A DNA stretch of 64,000 nucleotides from Desulfomicrobium baculatum DSM 4028 (GTDB taxonomy: Bacteria; Desulfobacterota; Desulfovibrionia; Desulfovibrionales; Desulfomicrobiaceae), in NCBI RefSeq assembly GCF_000023225.1, contig NC_013173.1, positions 2,854,501 through 2,918,500 of the forward strand, given 5' to 3'. Made by a program: the position numbers and the translations under genes. The notes below the pieces were generated by a model. That model did no database searches. It worked only from the letters and a program-made list of their open reading frames with translations, and was not told where the DNA came from. The number at the start of each line of letters is the position of its first letter. The stretch's first letter is position 1. Shown one piece after another: positions 17,996 through 26,549 of the stretch.

Positions 17996-19875
17996 CGGCG
18001 CTCGATCTTTCTCCAGCACAGGAACGCGATCAGACAGGACAGGGTGCCCCCGATCCAGATCCAGTTGACCAGCGGGTTGACGCTGACCTTCAGGCTGACC
18101 GCGCCCTCTTCGTTGAAGCCGAGCAGCGTGGCGTATATTTCCTCGCCCAGGGATGGGATGACCGAGACCTCGGCAAAGGTCGACTGCTCGAAGTTGCGGT
18201 ACAACCGCTTCTCAGGCGCAAGGCTGCCCACGGGCTTGCCGCCCTGGGTCACGCTCAGCAGGGCTGCGTGGGTGTCCATGGCCGGATTGTCGTGATCATG
18301 GGTCAGCTCGTTGAACACGATCTCATACGAGCCGACGGTCATGGACTGTCCCTTGGTCAGCACAGCCTCCGTCTCCACTTTGTAGGGCCCGGAAAAGGCC
18401 ACGCCGACGACCATCAGCGCCACGCCCAGATGCACGCCGTAAGCGCCCCAGGACGGCAGGAAGGCCCGGGCGCCCTTGTTGCGGACAAAGTACAGGGCGA
18501 TGGAGACGATCATCATGAAGCCCGAGGCCGCGGAAAAAAGGGCCAGCGGCTGCGAGTAGCCCAGGGCGAACATGACCACCGCCGCACCCGCTCCCGCGCC
18601 GAGCACGAGGCTAAGCGCCGTCTTGTCGCTGATTCCGCTTTTCTGCGAAAACCAGGGGCAGACGGACATGATAAAGGCCAGCACGGCAAAAAGGGGCAGG
18701 CAGACCCTGTTGTAGAAGCCGGCGTCAAGGCCCACGGGATTGGCGCTCCACATGCTGCTGAGGACAGGCCAGAGCACGCCCAGAAAGACAATGCCGCCCA
18801 GACACAAAAAGAGCCAGGAAGCCAGAAAGAGCATGCCCGGACGACTGGCGAAATCATCGATGTGCACGGAGTCGTCCTTGCGCGCTATCAGGCAGACATA
18901 GAGGGTCAGCAGCATCGTCAGGACCATGAAGACCAGGAGCGGGATGCCCATGCGGCTGCCCCCGAAGGCGTGCAGGGAGTCGATCATGCCGCTGCGGACC
19001 ACGAAGGTGGCGAAAAAGCAGAGCAGAAAGGTCAGGGCGACCATGAACACGTTGGTGCGCAGCAGCGACTTGCGCGTGCGGCCGACAATGGCGGTATGGA
19101 TGAAGGCGGTGCCGGCCAGCCAGGGGATGAGCGATGCGTTTTCAACCGGATCCCAGGCCCAGTAGCCGCCCCAGCCAAGTTCCATGTAGGACCACCAGGC
19201 CCCGAGGATGATGCCCGAGGTCAAAAAGATCCAGGCCACGATGTTCCAGTTCCGGCACAGCTCCAGCCACTCGCGGCTGTTGCCCGACAGGCGCGAAGCC
19301 AGGGCCAGGCAAAAGGGAATGGTATAGCCGGCGTAGCCCAGGAAAAGCAGAGGAGGATGGAATATCATGCCCGGATTCTGCAGCAGGGGATTGAGTCCCC
19401 GTCCTTCCGCCGGGACAGGGTCGAGCTTCATGAACGGGTTGCTCGGACCGGTCAGGGCGTACAGGAAAAAAATCTCGATCAGGAAAAGGAGCAGCCAGAA
19501 AAACACCTTTGTCCTGTTGTCCAGCCGGGAGTACCCGGGGGTGTAGATCATGCACCAGCCCATCAGGGCCACGCACAGATACCAGAACAGAAAAGATCCG
19601 TTCTGCCCGGCCCAGAATGCCGTGACGGCATAGAACAGCGGCAGAAAGGTGTCGGTGTAATCCCGTACATAGACGTAGGAGAAATCTCGGACCACCAAGG
19701 CCTGCACCAGGACGGCAGAGACCGCCAGGACCACCACGGTCAGCAGGATCTGTCCCTTTTCAAGCAGGGCGACGGTGTCGAAATCATCTTTGAGGGCCTT
19801 CATCCCGGCCGTCGCGGTCAAGCCCACGGCGGCCAGCATGCTCAGGAGCAGAGCGGTGAAACTGATGGCGTGCAT
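17992..19875 (-). CDS. ccmF: Cytochrome c haem lyase CcmF
   Basis: A 627-residue polytopic membrane protein. The haem-binding WWD domain is ELGWGGYWAWDPVENAS, with further conserved stretches FFATFVVRSGMIDSLHAF and a periplasmic His in NPGMIFHPPLLFLGY. CcmF ligates haem to CXXCH apocytochromes. This is near the normal length of CcmF. In systems lacking CcmH, CcmF is expected to do the ligation with few partners; no ccmH or ccmG is present in this operon. Confidence 0.96.
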   Translation of the reverse strand: MHAISFTALLLSMLAAVGLTATAGMKALKDDFDTVALLEKGQILLTVVVLAVSAVLVQALVVRDFSYVYVRDYTDTFLPLFYAVTAFWAGQNGSFLFWYLCVALMGWCMIYTPGYSRLDNRTKVFFWLLLFLIEIFFLYALTGPSNPFMKLDPVPAEGRGLNPLLQNPGMIFHPPLLFLGYAGYTIPFCLALASRLSGNSREWLELCRNWNIVAWIFLTSGIILGAWWSYMELGWGGYWAWDPVENASLIPWLAGTAFIHTAIVGRTRKSLLRTNVFMVALTFLLCFFATFVVRSGMIDSLHAFGGSRMGIPLLVFMVLTMLLTLYVCLIARKDDSVHIDDFASRPGMLFLASWLFLCLGGIVFLGVLWPVLSSMWSANPVGLDAGFYNRVCLPLFAVLAFIMSVCPWFSQKSGISDKTALSLVLGAGAGAAVVMFALGYSQPLALFSAASGFMMIVSIALYFVRNKGARAFLPSWGAYGVHLGVALMVVGVAFSGPYKVETEAVLTKGQSMTVGSYEIVFNELTHDHDNPAMDTHAALLSVTQGGKPVGSLAPEKRLYRNFEQSTFAEVSVIPSLGEEIYATLLGFNEEGAVSLKVSVNPLVNWIWIGGTLSCLIAFLCWRKIERR

Positions 19876-19931
19876 GAAGCGGGGTATCCTCGTGGAGGTT
19901 CGGGTTGTAAAAAAAGGTAAATGAACCGGGA

Positions 19932-20375
19932 CTAACCTGCGGACCCGGGAGGACGCATCTGGCCCTTTTCATTTTTTTCGTATTTGGACGGACATTTGGT
20001 CAACAGCGTGGTGGCTTCGAAGACCCGGGTATCGGCCGTGAACGAGCCCTCAAGGATGACTTCGACCCCGGCCTTGAACGTATCGGGCACCGCCCCGCGA
20101 TAGTGAACGCGGATGGCCTTGCCCGGGTCGTCCTTGTCCAGGGCGTAAAAGGACACGCCCATGGCCGAAGGGTCATGCTCTATGTCCTTCTCCGCGACCA
20201 TGCCAAAAAGCCTCGCCTGGGACAGTTTTTCGGCAGGCATGGCCAGCGCTTCGGAAACATTCAGAAAATACACGGAATTCTGGGACAGCCCACTGAAGAG
20301 AAGATAGCCCACTCCGGCCCCCACAAGCAGGACGGCAACGAGGTAGACCCATTTCTGATTTTTTGCTGTGCTCAT
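19932..20375 (-). CDS. ccmE: Haem chaperone CcmE with Cys at the haem-binding position
   Basis: A 147-residue protein with an N-terminal membrane anchor (WVYLVAVLLVGAGVGYLLF) and an OB-fold periplasmic domain. Usual CcmE binds haem covalently through His in an HxxxY motif; here the place reads TKCPSKYEKN, i.e. CxxxY. This variant is established in Desulfovibrio desulfuricans, where it occurs with a Ccm system lacking CcmG and CcmH. The start at 20375 follows CCGGAG at good spacing; the longer frame is not supported. First gene of the ccm operon. Confidence 0.94.
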   Translation of the reverse strand: MSTAKNQKWVYLVAVLLVGAGVGYLLFSGLSQNSVYFLNVSEALAMPAEKLSQARLFGMVAEKDIEHDPSAMGVSFYALDKDDPGKAIRVHYRGAVPDTFKAGVEVILEGSFTADTRVFEATTLLTKCPSKYEKNEKGQMRPPGSAG

Positions 20376-20612
20376 TAAAATCTCCGGTTTCATTGTGGCC
20401 CGGCTCCTAGCACGAACCGACGCCACCTGTCACGACGCCTTGCGTGCTGGTACGAACGCGCATATCCACAACCAGACCAGTTTCGTCAACATTTTCGTAT
20501 GACAAATTTCAGTCGCCCCCCTGCGCAGGCGGAGCGACCGGGCCGGTCCATTTCCTTTCTTGACCTTGCTGCGCTTACCGATCAAAAAAGCCCATCTTCG
20601 GCAAGGACAAAT

Positions 20613-21227
20613 ATGACCACCATAGACACCATTCTGCTCGACCGCGACGGGACCCTGATTGAAGAGCGCCACTACTTGAGCGACCCCGCGCAGGTCGCGC
20701 TCATCCCGGGCGTGGCCGCCCCCATGCGCAGGCTGGCGGCGCTTGGCTGCAGCTTCTACCTGGCCAGCAACCAGAGCGGCATCGGGCGCGGCTTCTTTAC
20801 TGCCGAAGACTACCACAGGGTGCACGCGCGGCTTGTGGAACTGCTGCTGGCCGAAGGCATCGCCCTTGGCGGCGCCGCCCATTGTCCCCACTCGCCGCAG
20901 GATGAATGCGAATGCCGCAAACCCCGCACCGGGCTTTGGCGGCAGCTGGCGACGAATTTCAGCCTGTCTCCCGAAAAAACGGTCATGATCGGAGACAAGA
21001 TCGCCGATATCCGCTTCGGCCAGGCCATCGGTTGCGCCGAAACAGTGCTGGTCCTGACCGGCCACGGCCCTGAAGCCGCCGGAAAACTTGGCCTGGGCCT
21101 ACCCGAAAGACCGCTGCTGCTGTGCGCTCCCGGCCCGGACCGGCCGACCTGGCTGGCGCGGGACCTTGGCTGCTATCTGGAGCATCTTGTGCAAAAAAAG
21201 GAACATGTGCATGCACATCGGATTTGA
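20613..21227 (+). CDS. gmhB: D-glycero-D-manno-heptose 1,7-bisphosphate 7-phosphatase (GmhB)
   Basis: A 204-residue HAD-family phosphatase. The catalytic motif is LLDRDGTLIEER at the N-terminus, motif II is ASNQSGIGRG, and the Cys/His zinc loop typical of GmhB is seen as CPHSPQDECECRKP. The IGDKIADIRFG segment is motif IV. It removes the 7-phosphate in ADP-heptose synthesis for LPS core. AAGGACA precedes the start at 20613; the upstream frame extension is intergenic. Histidinol-phosphatase is the related alternative, but the following glycosyltransferases favour GmhB. Confidence 0.88.
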   Translation: MTTIDTILLDRDGTLIEERHYLSDPAQVALIPGVAAPMRRLAALGCSFYLASNQSGIGRGFFTAEDYHRVHARLVELLLAEGIALGGAAHCPHSPQDECECRKPRTGLWRQLATNFSLSPEKTVMIGDKIADIRFGQAIGCAETVLVLTGHGPEAAGKLGLGLPERPLLLCAPGPDRPTWLARDLGCYLEHLVQKKEHVHAHRI

Positions 21228-22341
21228 CGCCAAACGCTTCTTCCACAACCCCACGGGGCTGGGCAACTACTCGCGCAGCACCATCTTCGGGCTGGCGGAG
21301 CATTTTCCGCAGCACAGCTATACATTATATACGCCGCGCCTGTCCGGTCCATTTTGCACATTGCCCGCCTGCCATGGCCTGCATGTGCAGGAAGCATGCC
21401 CGCTTGGCCGCGCGTTTCCGGCCTTGTGGCGCAGCCTGGGCATCCCCCGCGCGGCACGCGGTCATGGTCTGGACATCTACCACGGCCTGTCCCACGAGCT
21501 CCCGCTGACCTCGTTCGGATCGCGCACGCGCACCGTGGTCAGCATGCACGACCTGCTCTTTCTGACCCATCCCCACCTCTATCCATGGGTCGACCGCCAG
21601 CTCTATGCGTTCAAATACAGGCAGAGCTGCCTGCGCGCGGACATTGTCGTGGCCATCAGCCAAAAGACCGCCGACGACGTGCACGAACTTTTCGCCGTCC
21701 CCCGGGAGCGCATCCGGGTGGCCTATCAAAGCTGCTCCCCGGCCTTCGGCGTCACCAGAGACCAGAACGAAGCGCACAGGCTGCGCACGATTCACGGCCT
21801 GCCGGAGCGGTATGTGCTGTTTGTCGGCTCCCTCATCCCCCGCAAGGGCGCCCAGACGCTCATCTCCGCGCTGGCGCAAGTGCCCGGAGCCGACCGGCCG
21901 GACCTGGTCATCGTCGGCAAGGGCCCCCTGGAGCCGGCCCTGCGCGAGCAGGCCCGGGACTGCGGCCTTGCAGGGCGGGTCCACTTTCTGGGACAGGTCG
22001 CGGACGCGGATCTGCCGGGCCTGTATCAACAGGCAGCCCTGTTTGCCTATCCTTCGGTCGGCGAAGGTTTCGGCATCCCCATCCTGGAGGCCTTGAGCAG
22101 CCGGGTTCCGGTCATCACCTCCACCGGCTCATGCTTTGCCGAACCCGGTGGCGACGCCGCCCTGTACACCACGCCGGGCGACGCGTCCGCATTGGCCGAG
22201 GCCCTGGCCCGGGTCCTTCGCGACAGCGACCTGCGCCACGACATGATTGCCAAAGGCGTGCGCCACGCCCAGAATTTTCACATCTCGCGCACTTCGGCCG
22301 CCCTCATGCAGGTCTACGCCGACCTCTGCACAAAACGATAG
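21211..22341 (+). CDS. Family 4 glycosyltransferase
   Basis: A 376-residue GT-B glycosyltransferase. The N-lobe begins MHIGFDAKRFFHNPTGLGNYSR, a pattern common in mannosyltransferase-like GT4 enzymes, and the C-lobe has FVGSLIPRKGAQTLI and the nucleotide-sugar binding EGFGIPILEALSSRVPVI with the EX7E glutamates. The ATG at 21211 follows AAGGA by about 8 nt and overlaps gmhB by 17 nt. It probably adds a sugar to LPS core or a related glycan; donor and acceptor are unknown. Confidence 0.88.
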   Translation: MHIGFDAKRFFHNPTGLGNYSRSTIFGLAEHFPQHSYTLYTPRLSGPFCTLPACHGLHVQEACPLGRAFPALWRSLGIPRAARGHGLDIYHGLSHELPLTSFGSRTRTVVSMHDLLFLTHPHLYPWVDRQLYAFKYRQSCLRADIVVAISQKTADDVHELFAVPRERIRVAYQSCSPAFGVTRDQNEAHRLRTIHGLPERYVLFVGSLIPRKGAQTLISALAQVPGADRPDLVIVGKGPLEPALREQARDCGLAGRVHFLGQVADADLPGLYQQAALFAYPSVGEGFGIPILEALSSRVPVITSTGSCFAEPGGDAALYTTPGDASALAEALARVLRDSDLRHDMIAKGVRHAQNFHISRTSAALMQVYADLCTKR

Positions 22342-22353
22342 GAGCCAATCCCC

Positions 22354-23361
22354 ATGCCCCTGCCCTTCAGCAATCAGGAATGCCTGACCGTGCGACTGAG
22401 CGCCCTGGGCGACGCCATCCTGACCACGGGAGTGCTCGCATACTGGCATGCACAGGCCGGGCTGACATTTCAGGTGCTGACCAAACCGGCCCTGGCCCCC
22501 GTCTTCGCCGGCCACCCGGCCGTGACCGGGATCACGGCCGTCGGGGAGGATGACCTGCACGGCGCGCGCTGGATCGCATTCTGCCGCAAGCTGGCCCGGG
22601 AATTCGGCCACCTGCCGCTCATCGACCTGCACGTCAACCTGCGCACCCTGCTGCTGCGCTCCCTCTGGCCCGGCCCTACCCGGACCTACCGCAAATTCTC
22701 GATGACCAGGCGGCTGTTTCTGGCCACCCGGCACCCGGCGTTCGCCGCCAGACTGCGGCGCCTCAATGTCCCCCAGCGCTACTGCTTGGCTCTTGAGCCA
22801 GCGGCCGTGGATGCGCAGGCCCTGCGACCCCGCATCTTTCTCGACGAGAAAGAAAAAGCAGCGGCCGGTGAAACGCTTTCACGCCTGGGTTTCACGCGCC
22901 CCGTCGCCATCCACCCTTACGCCACCCACCCGGCCAAGACTCCGCGCCCTGAAGTCTGGCGAAAACTGATCCGAAAACTGGAAGCAACGGGCGAGCAGGT
23001 GCTCATTCTCGGCCGCCATGACCAGCCGCTCTGCCCGCAGACCCCGCATGACCTGACCAACGCCACCGACCTGCGCGCAACCGCGGCCCTGTTGTCCCTG
23101 TGCCGGGTCCTGCTCACCGGAGACTCCGGCCCCATGCACCTGGCCACGGGGGTCGACACGCCGGTCATCGCCCTGTTCGGGCCGACGACAAAGGAATGGG
23201 GCTTTTACCCATCGGGACCGCATGACCGTGTCCATCAGAGTCTCTGCCCGCACGCGCCCTGCTCCCTGCACGGCCAGGACGCATGCGGGCTCGGCAACGC
23301 CTGCATGAAGGACATTTCCGAAGAAGTGCTGCTGGATCTGCTTTCTTCTTTCCCGAGCTGA
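22354..23361 (+). CDS. Family 9 glycosyltransferase (heptosyltransferase-like)
   Basis: A 335-residue GT9 protein. It has the N-terminal LTVRLSALGDAILTTGVL, the mid-region HPYATHPAKTPRPEVW and the C-terminal GDSGPMHLATGVDTPVIALFGPT, which is the ADP-heptose binding region of WaaC/WaaF-like enzymes. Genes gmhB-GT4-GT9 form one plus-strand operon for inner-core LPS. Which heptose it adds is not decided. TAGGAG lies upstream of the start. Confidence 0.9.
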   Translation: MPLPFSNQECLTVRLSALGDAILTTGVLAYWHAQAGLTFQVLTKPALAPVFAGHPAVTGITAVGEDDLHGARWIAFCRKLAREFGHLPLIDLHVNLRTLLLRSLWPGPTRTYRKFSMTRRLFLATRHPAFAARLRRLNVPQRYCLALEPAAVDAQALRPRIFLDEKEKAAAGETLSRLGFTRPVAIHPYATHPAKTPRPEVWRKLIRKLEATGEQVLILGRHDQPLCPQTPHDLTNATDLRATAALLSLCRVLLTGDSGPMHLATGVDTPVIALFGPTTKEWGFYPSGPHDRVHQSLCPHAPCSLHGQDACGLGNACMKDISEEVLLDLLSSFPS

Positions 23362-23438
23362 ACTAACCCCGTCTTTTTGTTGACGGCACGCCATATTTTT
23401 AATAGGAACAATTATCAAAATTTGACAGAGGTACCGAC

Positions 23439-23852
23439 ATGAAAGAACTCTTGGGCAAAGACATGCGTCTGACAAACCAACGCAGGATCATCCTGGAAGA
23501 ACTCAAGGCAGTGACCACCCATCCCACTGCCGATGAGATCTACGGCATGGTGCGTCAAAAGATGCCGCGCATCAGTCTGGGCACCGTGTATCGCAACCTT
23601 GAGGTTCTCAGCTCGCTCGGCCTGGTGCGCAAACTGGAAAACGCGGCCGGACAGAAACGTTTCGACGGCGACGTCTCGCCCCATCACCACATCCGTTGCG
23701 ACGTCTGCGGCAAAGTGGGGGACATCTTCGACGCCCCGGACATCGCGGGCATCGAGCACGGGCTTGACACGGATTTCCAGATCACCGGCGTCAGCCTGGA
23801 ATTCTCGGGCATCTGCCCGCGCTGCCAGTCTGAAAAAAAGCTGGCCCAATAG
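23439..23852 (+). CDS. perR: Fur-family transcriptional regulator, PerR-like
   Basis: A 137-residue Fur superfamily repressor. The winged-helix DNA-binding part contains LTNQRRIILEEL and ISLGTVYRNLEVLSSLGL, and the dimerisation part has the metal-binding PHHHIRCDVCGKVGDIFD and CPRCQ, giving two CxxC zinc motifs. It stands before desulfoferrodoxin, rubredoxin and roo, which supports a peroxide-stress role (PerR) over iron (Fur), but this is inference. The leader is AT-rich; no clear operator was identified. Confidence 0.85.
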   Translation: MKELLGKDMRLTNQRRIILEELKAVTTHPTADEIYGMVRQKMPRISLGTVYRNLEVLSSLGLVRKLENAAGQKRFDGDVSPHHHIRCDVCGKVGDIFDAPDIAGIEHGLDTDFQITGVSLEFSGICPRCQSEKKLAQ

Positions 23853-23954
23853 TCTCTTAGCGACGAACATGTCGTAATCGCCAAAATCACTGGAACAGCG
23901 ATTCGTTCCATGGTATGTGACCGGATAAATTCATACCAGAACATGGAGGAAGAA

Positions 23955-24335
23955 ATGGCGCAAAGACTTGAAGTGTACAAATGTGACCTGTGTGGCAATA
24001 TCATTGAAGTGATGCATGGCGGCGACGGAACCCTGGTCTGCTGCGGAGAGGACATGAAGCTGCAGGTGGAAGGGACCGTGGACGCGGCCCGGGAAAAACA
24101 TGTACCCGTCATCCACAAAACCGCCTCGGGCTACAAGGTCGTGGTCGGCGAAGTCGCCCACCCCATGCTTGACGCCCATTACATCGAATGGATCGAACTT
24201 GTCGCCGACGGCAAGGTCTATCGTCAGTATTTAAACCCCGGCCAGGCCCCTGAAGCCGAATTCTGCATCGAGGCCAAGAACGTCACGGCCCGGGAATATT
24301 GCAACCTTCACGGACAGTGGAAAATCGAAAACTAA
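23955..24335 (+). CDS. dfx: Desulfoferrodoxin (superoxide reductase)
   Basis: A 126-residue two-domain superoxide reductase, also called Rbo. The N-terminal desulforedoxin-like iron centre is [12 protein letters not shown] plus the adjacent Cys pair in LVCCGEDM. The catalytic centre II has [20 protein letters not shown] and a C-terminal CNLHGQW, giving the four His and one Cys ligands. It reduces superoxide to peroxide using electrons from rubredoxin. The ATG at 23955 follows GGAGGAAGAA; the upstream frame extension is spurious. Followed by rub in the same unit. Confidence 0.97.
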   Translation: MAQRLEVYKCDLCGNIIEVMHGGDGTLVCCGEDMKLQVEGTVDAAREKHVPVIHKTASGYKVVVGEVAHPMLDAHYIEWIELVADGKVYRQYLNPGQAPEAEFCIEAKNVTAREYCNLHGQWKIEN

Positions 24336-24349
24336 AGGAGATACTCAGC

Positions 24350-24511
24350 ATGGATAAGTATGTTTGCACCCTCTGCGGCTACGTTTACGACCCTGCCAGC
24401 GGCGATCCGGACAACGGCGTCGCCCCTGGAACCAAGTTCGAAGACATCCCCGACGACTGGACATGTCCTGTCTGCGGGGCCGGAAAGGAAGATTTCACCA
24501 AGGAAGATTGA
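24350..24511 (+). CDS. rub: Rubredoxin
   Basis: A 53-residue one-iron electron carrier. The two CxxCG knuckles are [12 protein letters not shown] and [13 protein letters not shown], and the spacing and aromatic residues are those of Desulfovibrio rubredoxin. AAAGGAG lies 8 nt upstream. It accepts electrons and feeds both desulfoferrodoxin and the Roo oxygen reductase encoded on either side. A strong terminator follows. Confidence 0.98.
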   Translation: MDKYVCTLCGYVYDPASGDPDNGVAPGTKFEDIPDDWTCPVCGAGKEDFTKED

Positions 24512-24520
24512 TTCTCCGAG

Positions 24521-24553
24521 GCCAGCCCGCACAATCCGGGCTGGCTTTTTTTT
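24521..24553 (+). terminator. Terminator after rubredoxin
   Basis: GCCAGCCCG at 24521-24529 pairs perfectly with CGGGCTGGC at 24537-24545, followed by a run of eight T. It separates the dfx-rub transcript from roo. Confidence 0.93.
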
Positions 24554-24566
24554 ATACGCTCAAGCT

Positions 24567-24583
24567 CCCCGCCTCGGGCGGGG
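24567..24583 (+). promoter_or_regulatory. GC-rich hairpin in the roo leader
   Basis: CCCCGCC at 24567-24573 and GGCGGGG at 24577-24583 form a perfect stem with a 3-nt loop, 26 nt before the roo start. No T-run follows, so it is not an ordinary terminator; it may shape the roo 5' leader if transcription reads through or begins between it and the upstream terminator. Confidence 0.4.
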
Positions 24584-24609
24584 TCATCACGTTGTAAGGA
24601 CAATCCCCC

Positions 24610-25827
24610 ATGCCTGTTACTGAAATAAAAAAAGACATCTACTGGGTTGGCGTCGTGGACTGGAATATCCACGATTTCCACGGATACTCCAAAGCTCCCC
24701 AGGGAACGACATATAACGCGTATCTGGTCATCGACGACAAAGTCACCCTTTTCGACTCCGTTCCAGCCAAATTCCAGATGGACCTGTATCACCAGATCCG
24801 GTCCATCATCGAACTGGAAAAAATCGACTACATCGTCTGCAACCACATCGAACCCGACCACTCCGGGGCCATGCCTTTCCTGATGGAAAAAATTCAGCCC
24901 GAAAAAGTCTTCTGCTCCAAGATGGGGCATCGCATGCTCCTCGACCATTTCCATCAGCCCGACTGGCCGTACCATCCGGTTCAGACCGGCGACTCCATCA
25001 GCCTCGGCAAGCGCACGGTGCAGTTCATGGAGACACGCATGCTGCACTGGCCGGACTCCATGTTCTCCTACATCCCCGAAGACAAGCTGCTCATCTCCAA
25101 TGACGCTTTCGGGCAGAACATCGCCTCCAGCGAGCGTTTCGACGACGAGATCGATCTGGCCATGCTCATGGCGGAGGCTTCCCACTACTATTACAACATC
25201 GTCCTGCCTTTTTCCCCGCGGGTCATCGCCGTGCTCGACGAAGTGGCCAAGCTGGGCCTTGAGATCGACATGATCGCCCCGGACCACGGCATCATCTGGC
25301 GCTCCAACGTGCCGCTGATCCTAGAGGCGTACCGCGACTACGCCGAGCAGAAGCCGAACAAGAAGGCGGTCATCGTCTATGACACCATGTGGCACTCCAC
25401 GGAAAAGATGGCCAAGGCCATTGCCGAGGGGCTCATGGAAGAGGGGGTCGCGGTCAGGATCATGCACCTCAAGCAGTACCACCATTCCGACGTCATGGGC
25501 GCGCTGGCCGATGCCACCGGTATCATCTGCGGCTCCCCGACCCACAACAACGGCATCATGCCGCTAATGGCGGACTTTCTGACCTACATGAAGGGCCTCA
25601 AACCCCTGGGTCGCGTCGGCGCGGCCTTTGCCTCCTTCGGCTGGAGCGGCGAATCCCTGAGTGTCGTGACCGAATGGCTCAAATCGGCCAAGATCGAGGT
25701 CGTCGAACCCGGCGTGAAGTGCAAGAACGTGCCCGATCACGCCAAGCTGGCCGAATGCAAGGAACTGGGACGACAGGTCGGCAAAGCCATCGTGGCCAAA
25801 GTGGACGCCGAGGCCGCAGCGGAATAG
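24610..25827 (+). CDS. roo: Rubredoxin:oxygen oxidoreductase (flavodiiron protein)
   Basis: A 405-residue flavodiiron protein. The metallo-lactamase-like domain carries the di-iron ligands in NHIEPDHSGAMP, MLHWPDSM, LISNDAFG and APDHGIIWR; the C-terminal flavodoxin domain (from about residue 255) holds FMN with VIVYDTMWHSTEKMA and GSPTHNNGIMP. It reduces oxygen to water (and nitric oxide in some members) in the cytoplasm with rubredoxin as donor. It matches Roo of Desulfovibrio in length and order. Confidence 0.97.
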   Translation: MPVTEIKKDIYWVGVVDWNIHDFHGYSKAPQGTTYNAYLVIDDKVTLFDSVPAKFQMDLYHQIRSIIELEKIDYIVCNHIEPDHSGAMPFLMEKIQPEKVFCSKMGHRMLLDHFHQPDWPYHPVQTGDSISLGKRTVQFMETRMLHWPDSMFSYIPEDKLLISNDAFGQNIASSERFDDEIDLAMLMAEASHYYYNIVLPFSPRVIAVLDEVAKLGLEIDMIAPDHGIIWRSNVPLILEAYRDYAEQKPNKKAVIVYDTMWHSTEKMAKAIAEGLMEEGVAVRIMHLKQYHHSDVMGALADATGIICGSPTHNNGIMPLMADFLTYMKGLKPLGRVGAAFASFGWSGESLSVVTEWLKSAKIEVVEPGVKCKNVPDHAKLAECKELGRQVGKAIVAKVDAEAAAE

Positions 25828-25829
25828 GC

Positions 25830-26537
25830 GTGGCGCGCAGCAGGGAAATCAAACGCCGGGTCCTGGACCTCCTGGCCAGCGACGGCTGGGAGGCGGGGCT
25901 CGGCGATCTTGCGGACCTCGGGCAACAGGCCGTGGCGCCGCTCTTTTCGGCGCTGTGCAACCCTGCGCCGCTGGTCCGCTGGCATGCGGTCACGGGGTTT
26001 GGGGTCGTTGTCGCGGCCTTGGCGGGCACGGCTCCGGAAAAGGCGCGCGTGGTCATGCGCCGCTTCATCTGGAGCCTCAATGACGAATCCGGGGGCATCG
26101 GCTGGGGCGCGCCCGAGGCCATGGCCGAGATCATGACCGCAAGTCCCCTCATCGCAGCCGAATATCACAACCACCTCCTGGCCTACATCCACGAGGATCA
26201 CTGCCGCCCCGACTGCTATCTGGAACACGCGCCCTTGCGCCGTGGGGCCGTATGGGGCGTGGGCCGGCTGGCGCAGGTCCGTCCGGATCTGGCGTCTAGG
26301 GCCGAACCCGATCTGCTCTGCGCCCTGGAAGACTGCGATACGGTTATCCGGGGCCTTTCGGCCTGGGCCTGCGGATTGCTCGGGCTGGCTTCCGCGCTGC
26401 CGAAACTCGGCGCCATGAGCCAGGACCAATCCGTCCTGGAACTGTACCGCGACCGCGAACTTCAGGAAACGACTCTGGCCATCCTGGCCGCGGAGGCCGT
26501 CTGCCGGATCACGGGCCACGCACCCGCACAAAACTAA
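25830..26537 (+). CDS. HEAT-like repeat protein between roo and cydA
   Basis: A 235-residue soluble protein with a predicted all-helical, HEAT-like repeat arrangement, for example PAPLVRWHAVTGFGVVVAAL and LRRGAVWGVGRLAQVRPDLA, and a conserved-looking WSLNDESGGIGWGAPEAMAEI block. It starts with GTG at 25830, two nt after roo; the long open frame to the left is inside roo. A similar conserved family occurs in Desulfovibrio genomes, but I know of no tested function. Its place between two oxygen-consuming enzymes suggests a role in oxygen response; this is inference. Confidence 0.82.
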   Translation: MARSREIKRRVLDLLASDGWEAGLGDLADLGQQAVAPLFSALCNPAPLVRWHAVTGFGVVVAALAGTAPEKARVVMRRFIWSLNDESGGIGWGAPEAMAEIMTASPLIAAEYHNHLLAYIHEDHCRPDCYLEHAPLRRGAVWGVGRLAQVRPDLASRAEPDLLCALEDCDTVIRGLSAWACGLLGLASALPKLGAMSQDQSVLELYRDRELQETTLAILAAEAVCRITGHAPAQN

Positions 26538-26549
26538 AGGAGACTCACT

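Noticed and set aside
18268-19920. 550-residue plus-strand open frame opposite ccmF
   Set aside because: Antisense shadow of ccmF caused by high GC content; the product is His/Gly/Gln-rich low-complexity sequence.
23362-23438. PerR box and sigma-70 promoter before the perR-like gene
   Set aside because: The leader is AT-rich with a TTGACG, but no -10 at proper spacing and no clear palindrome of PerR type could be placed with confidence.
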